Assembly: GCF_000060345.1 (NCBI RefSeq)
Contig: NC_008571.1
Span: 2,852,001 to 2,916,000, forward strand
DNA from: Christiangramia forsetii KT0803
GTDB lineage: Bacteria > Bacteroidota > Bacteroidia > Flavobacteriales > Flavobacteriaceae
Length of the DNA: 64,000 nucleotides
Direction of reading: 5' to 3'
This document shows, piece by piece, positions 49,044-57,779 of the stretch. The notes under the pieces are model-generated. The model was not told the origin of the DNA. It searched no databases and saw nothing but the letters and a program-made list of their open reading frames with translations. Both the position numbers and the translations under genes were made by a program. Within the stretch, counting starts at the first letter, position 1; the number at the start of each line of letters is the position of its first letter.

Positions 49044-50002
49044 TACTTCTTGGGTTTGTAGTTTGCTTTATTAAAAATTTCTTCTGCTGATGTATTCAGC
49101 ATTTTATTGATCGAGACGTCGTTCTTGTCCATATAGGCTCGAACAATGTTCCACCCTATATATTGTCCTATTCTCGCGGGGGACTCAGCATCCAGCTGAA
49201 GATAAAATTTTGAAAATGGCGCTGGGTACAAAAACCTGGTATACAATTGGGAATCGGTATCATAAATAAGTTCATTTTCAATAAAATAACGCCAAATCTG
49301 ATCTTCATTAGATTGTGCCCAATCCATTTCTTTCCGGGTATAGCCTATCTTTTCAGCATCATTCTTAAACGGAATAAATTTATCTTTTAGATACAAGATT
49401 TTCCCGTAGTACAGCATATGAGCTAAAAATGTCCTGGAATCAGCTTTTGGAACATAACTCTTAGCTATTTCATTCGCTGCATCTGGAATTATCTGGTTTT
49501 TTCTGAAATTCTTCCTGAGAAAATCCTGAATCCCAATATAAAATTTATGCTCCTCCCCAAGATAAGTATCCAGGGATAAAAACAAATAGTCGCTAGTATA
49601 TATCGCTTTGTTCTTATAATCAACTTCAGAAGTTATGGTAATAACATCGGGAATTTGAAAATCTGGAAAATAGTATTTCACATGCTGAAACAGGGCGTGT
49701 AGATCATCTGTCTCTTCAGAAAATTCAGGAAAGGTTTTAGTAACTTCAGCTTCAATTTCTAATTGAATACTGTCGTTTAGCTTTTGAATCCAAACACTGT
49801 CAGGAAATTGTTTCGGAAATAAAAATGGATATTGAGCTTTAAGTTCTGGCAAACTATCTTCGGTCACCTCAGCAAATTTCTGATCAAATCGAATAACTTC
49901 AAAGTTGGCATCTATTTTCTCTATCCTGGCTTCAGTTTCAGAGGTATTATCGCAAGAAAGAATACTTACAAATAGTATTAAAAACCAGAATCTCTTCAGC
50001 AT
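49043..50002 (-). CDS. gldB: Gliding motility lipoprotein GldB
   Basis: A 319-residue lipoprotein with lipobox SILSCDN (Cys17). The mature part matches GldB (IDANFEVIRFDQKFAEV, LYYGKILYLKDKFIP, ARIGQYIGWNIVRAYM) and resembles DUF2268-type metallopeptidase folds. GldB is needed for gliding and for stability of other Gld proteins. It is divergent from nadE, the same neighbour as in other flavobacteria. Confidence 0.92.
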   Translation of the reverse strand: MLKRFWFLILFVSILSCDNTSETEARIEKIDANFEVIRFDQKFAEVTEDSLPELKAQYPFLFPKQFPDSVWIQKLNDSIQLEIEAEVTKTFPEFSEETDDLHALFQHVKYYFPDFQIPDVITITSEVDYKNKAIYTSDYLFLSLDTYLGEEHKFYIGIQDFLRKNFRKNQIIPDAANEIAKSYVPKADSRTFLAHMLYYGKILYLKDKFIPFKNDAEKIGYTRKEMDWAQSNEDQIWRYFIENELIYDTDSQLYTRFLYPAPFSKFYLQLDAESPARIGQYIGWNIVRAYMDKNDVSINKMLNTSAEEIFNKANYKPKK

Positions 50003-50059
50003 ATCTCTCTATTATGAAGGCTTTAACGCCTGTCCCTTTTAAAAATTGGCTTTAAGTAT

Positions 50060-50067
50060 TAGATTTG
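50060..50067 (+). promoter_or_regulatory. -7 promoter element for nadE
   Basis: TAGATTTG, exact TAnnTTTG match, 41 bases before the nadE ATG at 50109. Confidence 0.45.
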
Positions 50068-50072
50068 TGAGG

Positions 50073-50080
50073 CAAAGGTA
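50073..50080 (-). promoter_or_regulatory. -7 promoter element for gldB
   Basis: TACCTTTG on the minus strand, 70 bases before the gldB ATG at 50002. A second match (TAAATTTG) is at 50088-50095. Confidence 0.4.
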
Positions 50081-50108
50081 TTACTTACAAATTTAATCAC
50101 CCAATATT

Positions 50109-50900
50109 ATGCAGATCGAAAAAGTGGCAGACCATATAATAAACTGGCTTAAAGAGTATGCCACAAAAGCGAATATGAATGGATTTGTCATTGGAGTTAG
50201 TGGTGGTATAGATTCTGCAGTAGCTTCTACTTTATGTGCTAAAACAGGGCTGCCTACACTATGTCTTGAAATGCCAATTCATCAGAGTGAAAACCAAGTA
50301 AGCAGAGCCAGAAAACATATCGATGAGCTTCAGCATAATTTTGCCAATGTAAGTGCGCTAGAGGTTAATCTTACCCCTGTTTTTGAGCAGTTCAAAAAAG
50401 GAGTTCCACAACACAGAGAAACATCTTCTGTAGACCTGGCACTTGCAAATTCCCGCGCAAGATTAAGAATGACCACGTTATATTATTTCGCCGGACTTCA
50501 TAAATATCTTGTTGCAGGAACCGGGAATAAGATCGAGGATTTTGGCGTAGGATTTTACACAAAATATGGTGATGGCGGAGTAGATCTTAGTCCAATTGCA
50601 GATCTATTGAAAAGTGAAGTTTATGAATTAGGTGAATATTTGAATATTATTGAAGAAATAATGATCGCCGCACCTACCGATGGATTATTTGGTGACAGCA
50701 GAAGTGACGAAGACCAGCTTGGCGCCTCTTATGATGAACTGGAACAGGCAATGAAAAGTATAGAAAATGGCAAAACTGAATTGGATTTTGAAGGAAGACA
50801 GCGAGAAGTTTTTAATATTTACAGCAAATTAAATATTGCCAACACACACAAAATGATTCCAATCCCGGTGTGCCAGATACCCGTTCATCTGAAGAAGTAA
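50109..50900 (+). CDS. nadE: NAD+ synthase, ammonia-dependent
   Basis: Last step of NAD synthesis: amidation of nicotinate adenine dinucleotide. The 263-residue protein has the ATP pyrophosphatase loop SGGIDS (31-36), LVAGTGNKIEDFGVGFYTKYGDGGVDLSPI and APTDGLFGDSRSDEDQLG. It lacks a glutaminase domain, so ammonia is the presumed nitrogen donor. Confidence 0.96.
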   Translation: MQIEKVADHIINWLKEYATKANMNGFVIGVSGGIDSAVASTLCAKTGLPTLCLEMPIHQSENQVSRARKHIDELQHNFANVSALEVNLTPVFEQFKKGVPQHRETSSVDLALANSRARLRMTTLYYFAGLHKYLVAGTGNKIEDFGVGFYTKYGDGGVDLSPIADLLKSEVYELGEYLNIIEEIMIAAPTDGLFGDSRSDEDQLGASYDELEQAMKSIENGKTELDFEGRQREVFNIYSKLNIANTHKMIPIPVCQIPVHLKK

Positions 50901-51014
50901 GCATCTTATCGAATAACTCAGTCTCTTTCACTTTTTAAAATGTCAAAGCATTATTTTAGGTTAACAAAACCAAACTCAACGAGTTACCCCCGGGCTTGTT
51001 TTTAATTTAAAATC

Positions 51015-51653
51015 ATGTATCGAGTATTAATTGCAGATCACCATCCTATCATTCTGGAAGGTGTAAAATGTGTTCTTCAAAACAATCCGGCGCTACAGGT
51101 AACTGGCAGAGTGGGAAGCGGAACTCAACTTTTTAATCAGTTAGAAAAAGATGCCCCCGATGTTTTGATCGTAGAACTGGATCTTCCTCAAATTAATGGA
51201 ATCAACGCTATAAGGCGTATTAAGCAGGAGTTCCCTGAGGTTAAAACTTTGATTTTTAGCTCACATCCTGAAGAGATGTATGCTTTAAGTGCTATTAAGG
51301 CAGGAGCTGCGGGCTATATTTCTAAACATACAGATAATGAAACTTTAGAAAAGGCAATTTACCAGGTTGCCCGCGGTGGAATTTACTTGAATAGAAGTAT
51401 CACTGAAAAATTAAATTCAGGAATTTCAAGAGGTAAGAGTTTGATTACAAAGTTTAAAAAACTTTCTACAAGGGAAACGGAAGTACTGAATTTACTTTCT
51501 TCTGGAAAACGAAATAAGGACATTGCCGAAGCATTAGATATTAACGAAAAAACGGTAAGCACTTATAAAACCCGACTGCTTAAAAAATTGAAAGTAGATA
51601 ATGTAGCCGACCTTATTACACAATCGAGATTACTTCAAATAAATACTACATAA
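51015..51653 (+). CDS. NarL/FixJ-type response regulator with atypical receiver
   Basis: A 212-residue protein: receiver domain (about 1-118) and LuxR-type helix-turn-helix (about 148-205; LSTRETEVLNLLSSGKRNKD, INEKTVSTYKTRLLKKL). In the receiver, the phospho-acceptor position is Glu54 (VELDLP), not Asp, and the acidic pair is Asp8-His9 rather than two acids. Ser82/Ser83 and Lys104 are kept. Such a change often mimics the phosphorylated state, so the protein may be active without a kinase; no sensor kinase gene is nearby. It converges on dnaG with an eight-base overlap. Confidence 0.9.
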   Translation: MYRVLIADHHPIILEGVKCVLQNNPALQVTGRVGSGTQLFNQLEKDAPDVLIVELDLPQINGINAIRRIKQEFPEVKTLIFSSHPEEMYALSAIKAGAAGYISKHTDNETLEKAIYQVARGGIYLNRSITEKLNSGISRGKSLITKFKKLSTRETEVLNLLSSGKRNKDIAEALDINEKTVSTYKTRLLKKLKVDNVADLITQSRLLQINTT

Positions 51654-53604
51654 CACGTCCAAGCCTATCAGACAAAAGAGTTCTGAGCTTATTAAAGCCC
51701 ATTACCTCATTTTTGATATCTGTACGTTCATCCTCGGTCTCTGCTATTCTTATATCTTCCAGCAGTTCATTGAGTTTTTTGTCTATAAGATGTCGTCTTA
51801 GATTTAAAATAGTTTGACTCACAAACTGATTAACCGTTTGCTCTTTATTCTTTACCGGAATATCATGACGGTCCCAGTTATGCAGCTCATACTGCTCTTC
51901 CTGCATCAAAATATCGGTCACCTCTTTAGACTGTGAAGTTTCCAGGTCATTTATAATATTCTCTATCGCTACCTCATCCTCACTATTCAACTTTGTAATT
52001 AGTAATTGATAAAGTTTTCTGAAATCTTCGTTCGAAAAAGCAATTTCATCTTCCTGTAGATCAAGATAAATCTTTTCAAAAACCTTTGAACTTTGTTTTT
52101 CAGGTTCTAACTCCAATTCGCCGGTATCTTCATTCTGTTTTAATAAAAGATCTTCAAACTCCTCTTCTTTGTTTCCATATAAAAGCAGAATCTTAATGAT
52201 ATTTCGCTCCAGAATATAAAGATGATCTATTTTTACTTTAGGAGTAGACTCTTCCTTAACCACCTCCATTTTTCGTTTCTTAGAACCTCCTGAAGATGGA
52301 TTATCTTTCTTTTCAATTTGAGCAAGCGTAGCATAAAGAACGTCTTCAGAAATATCCATGATCCTGGAACATTCCTGTAAATAAACTTCACGTTGAATAT
52401 TATCTGGAATCTTTGCGATACTATTCACCATATCCCGAATAAGCCCAGCCTTTTTTACAGGATCATTCTTAGATTCATCCATCAACAAAGAGGCTTTATA
52501 GGTGATAAAATCATAAGAATTTTCTTCTAAAAACTCCCTTAATTCATCCTCATTATTTGCCCGGGCAAAACTATCGGGATCTTCACCCTCTGGAAACGGA
52601 CAAACTTTTACGTTCATTCCCTGTTCCAGGATTAGATCTATCCCACGAAGAGAAGCTCTGGTTCCCGCTGCATCCCCATCGAAAAGAACGGTTATATTCT
52701 TAGTTAGCCTATTAATGAGCCTTATTTGCTCTGGTGTTAGTGCTGTTCCCGATGAAGAAACTGTATTCTCAATCCCGCTTTGATGAAACTGAATAACATC
52801 GGTATACCCCTCAACGAGATAGCAATTATCTTCTTTGGCAATTGCCTGTTTGGCGTAATAAATTCCGTAAAGAACTTTACTCTTGTGGTAAATGTCACTC
52901 TCCGGTGAATTCAGGTATTTTGCCGCTTTTTTAGTGTTTGAAAGAATTCTTCCCCCAAAACCCAGTACTCTTCCAGACATGGAATGAATAGGAAACATCA
53001 CCCTTCCTTTAAACCTGTCAAAACGCTTATTTTCTTTTACAATGCTTAGACCCGTTTTTTCGAGAAACTCTAATTTATAACCGTCGTCTAATGCTGTTTT
53101 TGTAAAAATTTCCCAGTCATCTGGAGAATAACCCAGATCAAACTTTTTAATGGTTTCAGCAGAAAAACCACGTTCCTTAAAATAACTTAGTCCTATTGCC
53201 TGACCTTCATCGGTCTCATGCATTTTTTTTTGAAAGAACTTATTAGCATATTCTGAAACCAGATACATGCTCTCTCTTTCATTGGCTAGCTCCTTTTGCT
53301 CATCACTCTGCTCAGTTTCCTCGATTTCAATCCCGTATTTTTTAGCGAGATACTTAATTGCCTCCGGATAGTTAAAATGCTCATGCTCCATTAAGAAAGC
53401 AACCACATTCCCACCTTTTCCACTACTAAAATCTTTCCAGATCTGCTTTACCGGAGAGACCATGAAACTCGGACTGCGTTCATCGGTAAACGGACTCAAG
53501 CCTTTTAGATTGCTTCCCGATCTTTTTAGCTGAACAAAATCACCTATAACCTCCTCTACACGGGCGGTTTCGAAAACATTATCTATGGTAGTTCTAGAGA
53601 TCAA
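51646..53604 (-). CDS. dnaG: DNA primase DnaG, without zinc ligands
   Basis: Makes RNA primers for replication. The 652-residue protein has the N-terminal CHC2-like region (about 1-95), the catalytic core with TOPRIM motifs LVEGYTDVIQF and LFDGDAAG, and a C-terminal helicase-binding region with many acidic residues. The N-terminal region keeps surrounding residues (LSPFTDERSPSF, KQIWKDF) but the four zinc-ligand positions read Ser37, Thr40, Asp58 and Ser61 instead of Cys/His/Cys/Cys. Confidence 0.95.
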   Translation of the reverse strand: MISRTTIDNVFETARVEEVIGDFVQLKRSGSNLKGLSPFTDERSPSFMVSPVKQIWKDFSSGKGGNVVAFLMEHEHFNYPEAIKYLAKKYGIEIEETEQSDEQKELANERESMYLVSEYANKFFQKKMHETDEGQAIGLSYFKERGFSAETIKKFDLGYSPDDWEIFTKTALDDGYKLEFLEKTGLSIVKENKRFDRFKGRVMFPIHSMSGRVLGFGGRILSNTKKAAKYLNSPESDIYHKSKVLYGIYYAKQAIAKEDNCYLVEGYTDVIQFHQSGIENTVSSSGTALTPEQIRLINRLTKNITVLFDGDAAGTRASLRGIDLILEQGMNVKVCPFPEGEDPDSFARANNEDELREFLEENSYDFITYKASLLMDESKNDPVKKAGLIRDMVNSIAKIPDNIQREVYLQECSRIMDISEDVLYATLAQIEKKDNPSSGGSKKRKMEVVKEESTPKVKIDHLYILERNIIKILLLYGNKEEEFEDLLLKQNEDTGELELEPEKQSSKVFEKIYLDLQEDEIAFSNEDFRKLYQLLITKLNSEDEVAIENIINDLETSQSKEVTDILMQEEQYELHNWDRHDIPVKNKEQTVNQFVSQTILNLRRHLIDKKLNELLEDIRIAETEDERTDIKNEVMGFNKLRTLLSDRLGRVM

Positions 53605-53643
53605 TTCAGTGAGAATATTTATTCGGAAATTACTAAAAAAGAA

Positions 53644-53679
53644 AGGGCTTTAAAAATGATTTCTCAAATTTAAAGCCCT
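53644..53679 (-). terminator. Terminator of the sigma factor operon
   Basis: Perfect 11-base stem (53644-53654 with 53669-53679), 14-base loop, followed by a T-rich stretch on the minus strand; 24 bases after the stop of the barrel protein gene. Confidence 0.8.
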
Positions 53680-53703
53680 GCAAAACTAAACTATATTGGC
53701 TAA

Positions 53704-54750
53704 TTAATCAACATCAAACCTTAGACCTACAGAAAAGTTATGTAGCTCTATGTTTGGATCTTTAAATATTGGATTTAGATCATACTTAGCGTATAAAGTT
53801 GCTCCACCCCACCCTAAATATCCACTAAGACCATAAACAAAGTCATTCGTATTGTAATTTCCCTTGAGTTTATCTTTTTTCTTGTCCCCATCAACTGAGT
53901 ATTTGAGTTTTTGACGCTCTCCTATATTCAATCCGGCATATCCTCCAAGTCCTAATTTCAATTTACCATCTGCATTATATCGGATCGTTTTGGTAGTTTC
54001 AGTTTTAGTAGATGGGCCGAACTCAAAATGTACTGGTACAACAAGATTATCCATTCTGAATTTTGACTTATCAAGATCATAATCGAATTCCTGAAGCTCC
54101 GTAATCCCTTCGTTTTCTACAAAATACCGGTTATCTGTAGGTTTTAGACCATTAAACTGGAAGGAAAAACCATACTTAAGCCTCAACCAATTAGAATTAT
54201 CAAAAACTCTCGTTTTCCATGCCCATCCTAATTCAAAAAACCGGCTCCCTCCTATTTTAAAGTCGGAATCATTTAAGGATTGTCCTTCAGAAAGCGCATT
54301 ATTAAATCCTACGGCTATAACCAGATCACTGGTTGTTCTATTATCGTATTTTCTATTCCTTTCTGTAGAATTTAGTTGTAGTACTTTGCCATCTGACCCA
54401 AATTCTATGGAAACCATATTACCACTTCCCTCATTGCGCTCCTGTAATTCAAACTCATTTTCCAGAATCACCAATCGGTTTTCTATATTCTTGGCATGTA
54501 ATCTGGCAGCATCTTTTTTTAATTTTTCCGCTTCTTCCAGGGTTATCACCTTATTTTCTAATTGAGCATTGTACATCTCTACTTTTCTTCTCAGTTTTTC
54601 TTTTTCCTCTGTTATAATCTCTTGCTTTTGCTTTTCAAAAAACTTCCTCTTATTGTTCTCCTGGGAGGTAGTGTCGCTTTCCTGACTATAGCTTGTAGCG
54701 GCTATTAGTGAGAATAAAAATAGTGTTAGGTAAATGAGAATTGTTTTCAT
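53704..54750 (-). CDS. Outer-membrane protein with coiled coil and beta-barrel
   Basis: A 348-residue protein with a signal peptide (ends AATSYSQ). Residues about 28-105 form a charged coiled coil (EEKEKLRRKVEMYNAQLENK), and residues about 130-348 alternate like a porin-type barrel ending in FSVGLRFDVD. No named family is recognised. It is the last gene of the sigma factor operon and may be its target or part of its sensing (inference). Confidence 0.72.
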   Translation of the reverse strand: MKTILIYLTLFLFSLIAATSYSQESDTTSQENNKRKFFEKQKQEIITEEKEKLRRKVEMYNAQLENKVITLEEAEKLKKDAARLHAKNIENRLVILENEFELQERNEGSGNMVSIEFGSDGKVLQLNSTERNRKYDNRTTSDLVIAVGFNNALSEGQSLNDSDFKIGGSRFFELGWAWKTRVFDNSNWLRLKYGFSFQFNGLKPTDNRYFVENEGITELQEFDYDLDKSKFRMDNLVVPVHFEFGPSTKTETTKTIRYNADGKLKLGLGGYAGLNIGERQKLKYSVDGDKKKDKLKGNYNTNDFVYGLSGYLGWGGATLYAKYDLNPIFKDPNIELHNFSVGLRFDVD

Positions 54751-54858
54751 GATAATGATGTTTTTAGTTTATCAAATTTGGGCAAAAACCCTCCTTATCA
54801 AAAGTGATTGATGAATGACCCTTTTGGGAATAATTAATATTTAAATTGATTGTTTTTG

Positions 54859-55620
54859 TTAGTCGTTTCTAGTGGCAACCGCTGTTTTCGCTTTTAGAAA
54901 TTCTTCTTTCAGAAAATCGAATACTTCTTTTCTAAAAGATTGATCTACCTCGTATTCAACATCGGCCAGTAAAGCTTCAGCACTTATAGTATTTTCAATA
55001 TATAAATTTTGCTCTTTACTAATTTCTGCAGCGGCTTCAGCTAGCAAAGCATCCACCTCGGCATCAGACACTTTACCATTTACTTTTTCCATTTCTGAAA
55101 CTTTAGCTAGAATTCCTTCCAATTCTTCTGAAACCTGAATATTATTTTGAGTTTTCAGAATTGATGGCTTCATGCCGATGGGCTCAATAGATTTTTTATC
55201 TTCTAAAGTATTTGATGCTAAATTTTCACCACCATTATTTTCCGAGACTTGATCTTTCGAAGTTCTTTCTTCTGCAGGGGTTTCAGCCGGCAACTGAATG
55301 GCTGACTCAACGTCTTCTTTACTTTCCTCGGAAGCCAATTCAACAGGTTGTTCAAACTGAACATTATCTGATTTATCATAATTTTCAGAAGGAGTTTCAA
55401 CGATTGGGGTTGAAATTTGATTCTGTTGATTAACAAATAAGACACTTGCAATTAGTAATACTGCCACAGCAGCGACAGCCGAAAGCCACCATTTTTTACC
55501 TGAACCTTTATTGGAATTATCCAACTGAGCATTCAATTTTTTCCAACTCCCTGCTGAAGGCTGAATTTCTCTTTGATCCAGCTTCTCCTTTATATGCTCT
55601 TCAAATTTAATTGGTGCCAT
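54859..55620 (-). CDS. Putative anti-sigma factor, single-pass membrane protein
   Basis: A 253-residue protein with a short cytosolic N-terminus (about 1-43; WKKLNAQLDN), a transmembrane helix (about 44-63; WWLSAVAAVAVLLIASVLF) and a long acidic periplasmic part ending in a helical FRKEVFDFLKEEFLKAK. No anti-sigma family motif is clear; the call rests on topology and on the 14-base overlap with the sigma factor gene upstream. Confidence 0.65.
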   Translation of the reverse strand: MAPIKFEEHIKEKLDQREIQPSAGSWKKLNAQLDNSNKGSGKKWWLSAVAAVAVLLIASVLFVNQQNQISTPIVETPSENYDKSDNVQFEQPVELASEESKEDVESAIQLPAETPAEERTSKDQVSENNGGENLASNTLEDKKSIEPIGMKPSILKTQNNIQVSEELEGILAKVSEMEKVNGKVSDAEVDALLAEAAAEISKEQNLYIENTISAEALLADVEYEVDQSFRKEVFDFLKEEFLKAKTAVATRND

Positions 55621-56173
55621 AGCTAGATGAATTAATCGTTTTTAATTTTTCCTGTAGCATTTTTCGTGCTTTAAATAATTGGGATTTTGAAGTCCCTTCG
55701 CTTATATCAAGCATTTTCGAAATTTCAGAATGCTTGTAACCTTCTACCGCATACATTACAAAGACCATTTTATAACCCTGGGGCAAACTGTCTATTAAAC
55801 TTTGTATGTCGGCTACCTCCATTTCAGAATTTATATTATTAAAGACCTCACTCGCTTCATAGGTCATATCTTCCTGAAACTCCAGTTTTTTGTGTTGTCT
55901 TAAAAAAGATATGGCTTCTCTAACCATGATCTTTCTTATCCAACCTTCAAAACTTCCCTCCTCCTTAAAATCTTTTAAGTGTGTAAAAACTTTAAAAAAG
56001 CCTTTAAGCATTGTATCTTCAGCATGCTGTATATCTTTAATATATTGTCTGCAAATACTCAACATTTTTGACGAATACATCTCATAGATTCTTTTCTGAG
56101 CATCCTGGTTTCCCACAGACGCTCTTTTTATCAAAGAGGATTCATTCTTAAAAAGCTGTATAACTTTTACCAT
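55607..56173 (-). CDS. ECF-type RNA polymerase sigma factor
   Basis: A 188-residue sigma-70 family protein of the extracytoplasmic-function group. Region 2 is at about 20-90 (YEMYSSKMLSICRQYIKDIQ, GWIRKIMVREAISFLR) and region 4 at about 125-180 (LPQGYKMVFVMYAVEGYKHS, LDISEGTSKSQLFKARKML). It leads an operon with the membrane protein and the barrel protein. The ATG at 56173 is chosen over a TTG two codons upstream. Confidence 0.92.
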   Translation of the reverse strand: MVKVIQLFKNESSLIKRASVGNQDAQKRIYEMYSSKMLSICRQYIKDIQHAEDTMLKGFFKVFTHLKDFKEEGSFEGWIRKIMVREAISFLRQHKKLEFQEDMTYEASEVFNNINSEMEVADIQSLIDSLPQGYKMVFVMYAVEGYKHSEISKMLDISEGTSKSQLFKARKMLQEKLKTINSSSYGTN

Positions 56174-56270
56174 TTTCAAAAGGCCTTCTATTTATATAGA
56201 CGTCTGAAAATTACAAAAGGTTGCCTGAGGTTTATTTTTTTTCTGAAAAAACTGAAATAGTTGTCAAGAA

Positions 56271-56300
56271 GGGTTGCGGGTTGCGGGTTGCGGGTTGCGG
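56271..56300. repeat. Perfect heptanucleotide tandem array GGGTTGC
   Basis: Four exact copies of GGGTTGC in a row (56271-56298) plus GG. It lies in the 246-base spacer between the divergent sigma factor and rluF genes. Confidence 0.9.
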
Positions 56301-56343
56301 AAAAATAATTATTGGTCTTACTTTAAAAGATTTATTCACAATT

Positions 56344-56385
56344 TTTCACTTTTCACTCTTCCCTCCTCACTCTTCATCATTCACT
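56344..56385. repeat. Degenerate heptanucleotide array, TTTCACT-like
   Basis: Six units in seven-base register: TTTCACT, TTTCACT, CTTCCCT, CCTCACT, CTTCATC, ATTCACT. It sits just before the rluF promoter element. Confidence 0.7.
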
Positions 56386-56395
56386 ATTTTCAAAG

Positions 56396-56403
56396 TATCT
56401 TTG
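56396..56403 (+). promoter_or_regulatory. -7 promoter element for rluF
   Basis: Exact TATCTTTG match, 16 bases before the ATG at 56420. Confidence 0.5.
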
Positions 56404-56419
56404 TAGCAGAATAGTTTTT

Positions 56420-57220
56420 ATGGCAGAAGAAGTAAGAATAAACAAATATTTGAGTCAATTAGGATACTGCTCCAGAAGAGCAGCCGACAAACTTATTGAC
56501 CAGGGTAGGATTACCATCAACGATAAAGTTCCTGAAATGGGAACTAAGGTGACTCCAGGAGATCTGGTAAAAGTAGATGGCAAACCTGTTTCCAAAGAGG
56601 AACTTAAAGAACCCAATGTTTATATCGCTTTCAATAAACCCGTTGGCATTGTTTGCACAACAGATACCCGTGTAGAAAAGGATAATATTATCGATTACAT
56701 TAATTATCCAAAGAGAATCTTTCCAATAGGAAGACTTGATAAACCAAGTGAAGGATTGATCTTTTTAACCAATGATGGTGATATTGTAAACAAAATACTT
56801 CGGGCTAGAAACAATCACGAAAAGGAATATGTAGTTTCCGTTAATAAACCTGTTTCTTCAGAATTTTTAAAGAAAATGTCTGCAGGAGTTCCTATTTTAG
56901 ACACTGTGACGCGTGAATGTGAGATCGAAAAACTTGGGCATCATACTTTCAGAATTGTATTGACTCAGGGATTAAACAGGCAAATTCGCCGAATGTGTGA
57001 ATTTTTAGACTATCAAGTTACGTCGCTTAAAAGAATTCGTATCATGAATGTTTCTCTAGATATTCCTGTAGGAGAATGGAGGGATCTAACTTCAGAAGAA
57101 TTAAAAACCATCAATAATCTAACTGATGAATCCACAAAGACCGAGGAAGGTTCTTTAACAAGCACTGCTAAAAAGGCAAATCTCAGAACAGGAAAACGAC
57201 CTCGCAAACCTAAATCTTAA
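56420..57220 (+). CDS. rluF: 23S rRNA pseudouridine synthase RluF
   Basis: A 266-residue RsuA/RluB-family pseudouridine synthase. An S4 RNA-binding domain (about 6-60; [20 protein letters not shown]) precedes the catalytic domain with [17 protein letters not shown], Asp107 being the nucleophile. [18 protein letters not shown] supports the RluF subgroup (U2604 in E. coli numbering). The tail is lysine/arginine-rich. Confidence 0.93.
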   Translation: MAEEVRINKYLSQLGYCSRRAADKLIDQGRITINDKVPEMGTKVTPGDLVKVDGKPVSKEELKEPNVYIAFNKPVGIVCTTDTRVEKDNIIDYINYPKRIFPIGRLDKPSEGLIFLTNDGDIVNKILRARNNHEKEYVVSVNKPVSSEFLKKMSAGVPILDTVTRECEIEKLGHHTFRIVLTQGLNRQIRRMCEFLDYQVTSLKRIRIMNVSLDIPVGEWRDLTSEELKTINNLTDESTKTEEGSLTSTAKKANLRTGKRPRKPKS

Positions 57221-57326
57221 CAGAGAATTAGCTGCTACTATTAGATATATCTTCATAGTTCTTTTTAATTTTAGATTCCTGAATAAGATCTATTATCTTA
57301 TCTTTAATAGAATTAATATTTAAAGA

Positions 57327-57749
57327 ATGAAAGTACAGCCATTTCACCTCGCCATCCCTGTTTCTGATCTTCAAAAATGTAGAAAATTCTACAAGGAGAC
57401 TCTGGGCTGTGGGGAAGGACGAATCAGTGATCACTGGGTAGATTTTAACTTTTTTGGTCATCAATTAGTGATTCATTATCAGGATCCACAAGAGACCAAA
57501 GCTTCAACCTCAAATCCCGTAGATGGAAAAGATGTACCAGTACCACATTTTGGAGTTGTACTTCAATGGGAGGTATTTCAAGAATTTGCGAAGTTACTAA
57601 AGAGCAAAAATGTTGATTTTGTAATAGAACCCTATATTAGATTTGAAGGAAAACCAGGAGAACAAGCGACCATGTTCTTTAAGGATCCCTGCGGGAATGC
57701 CCTGGAATTTAAAGCCTTCAAAAATATGGATCAGCTTTTTGCTAAATAA
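57327..57749 (+). CDS. VOC family (glyoxalase-like) protein
   Basis: A 140-residue protein with the vicinal-oxygen-chelate fold: [20 protein letters not shown] at the start with a first metal-ligand His, [23 protein letters not shown] and [14 protein letters not shown] with a closing Glu. Substrate unknown; dioxygenase-, lyase- or resistance-type roles cannot be separated. Confidence 0.88.
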   Translation: MKVQPFHLAIPVSDLQKCRKFYKETLGCGEGRISDHWVDFNFFGHQLVIHYQDPQETKASTSNPVDGKDVPVPHFGVVLQWEVFQEFAKLLKSKNVDFVIEPYIRFEGKPGEQATMFFKDPCGNALEFKAFKNMDQLFAK

Positions 57750-57779
57750 TAGCAAAAGAAAAAACAAACCAACCAAAAT

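Noticed and set aside
56271-56300. CRISPR-like array
   Set aside because: Units of seven bases with no spacers and no cas genes.
57228-57464. 78-codon minus-strand frame
   Set aside because: Mostly antisense to the VOC protein gene, no family features.
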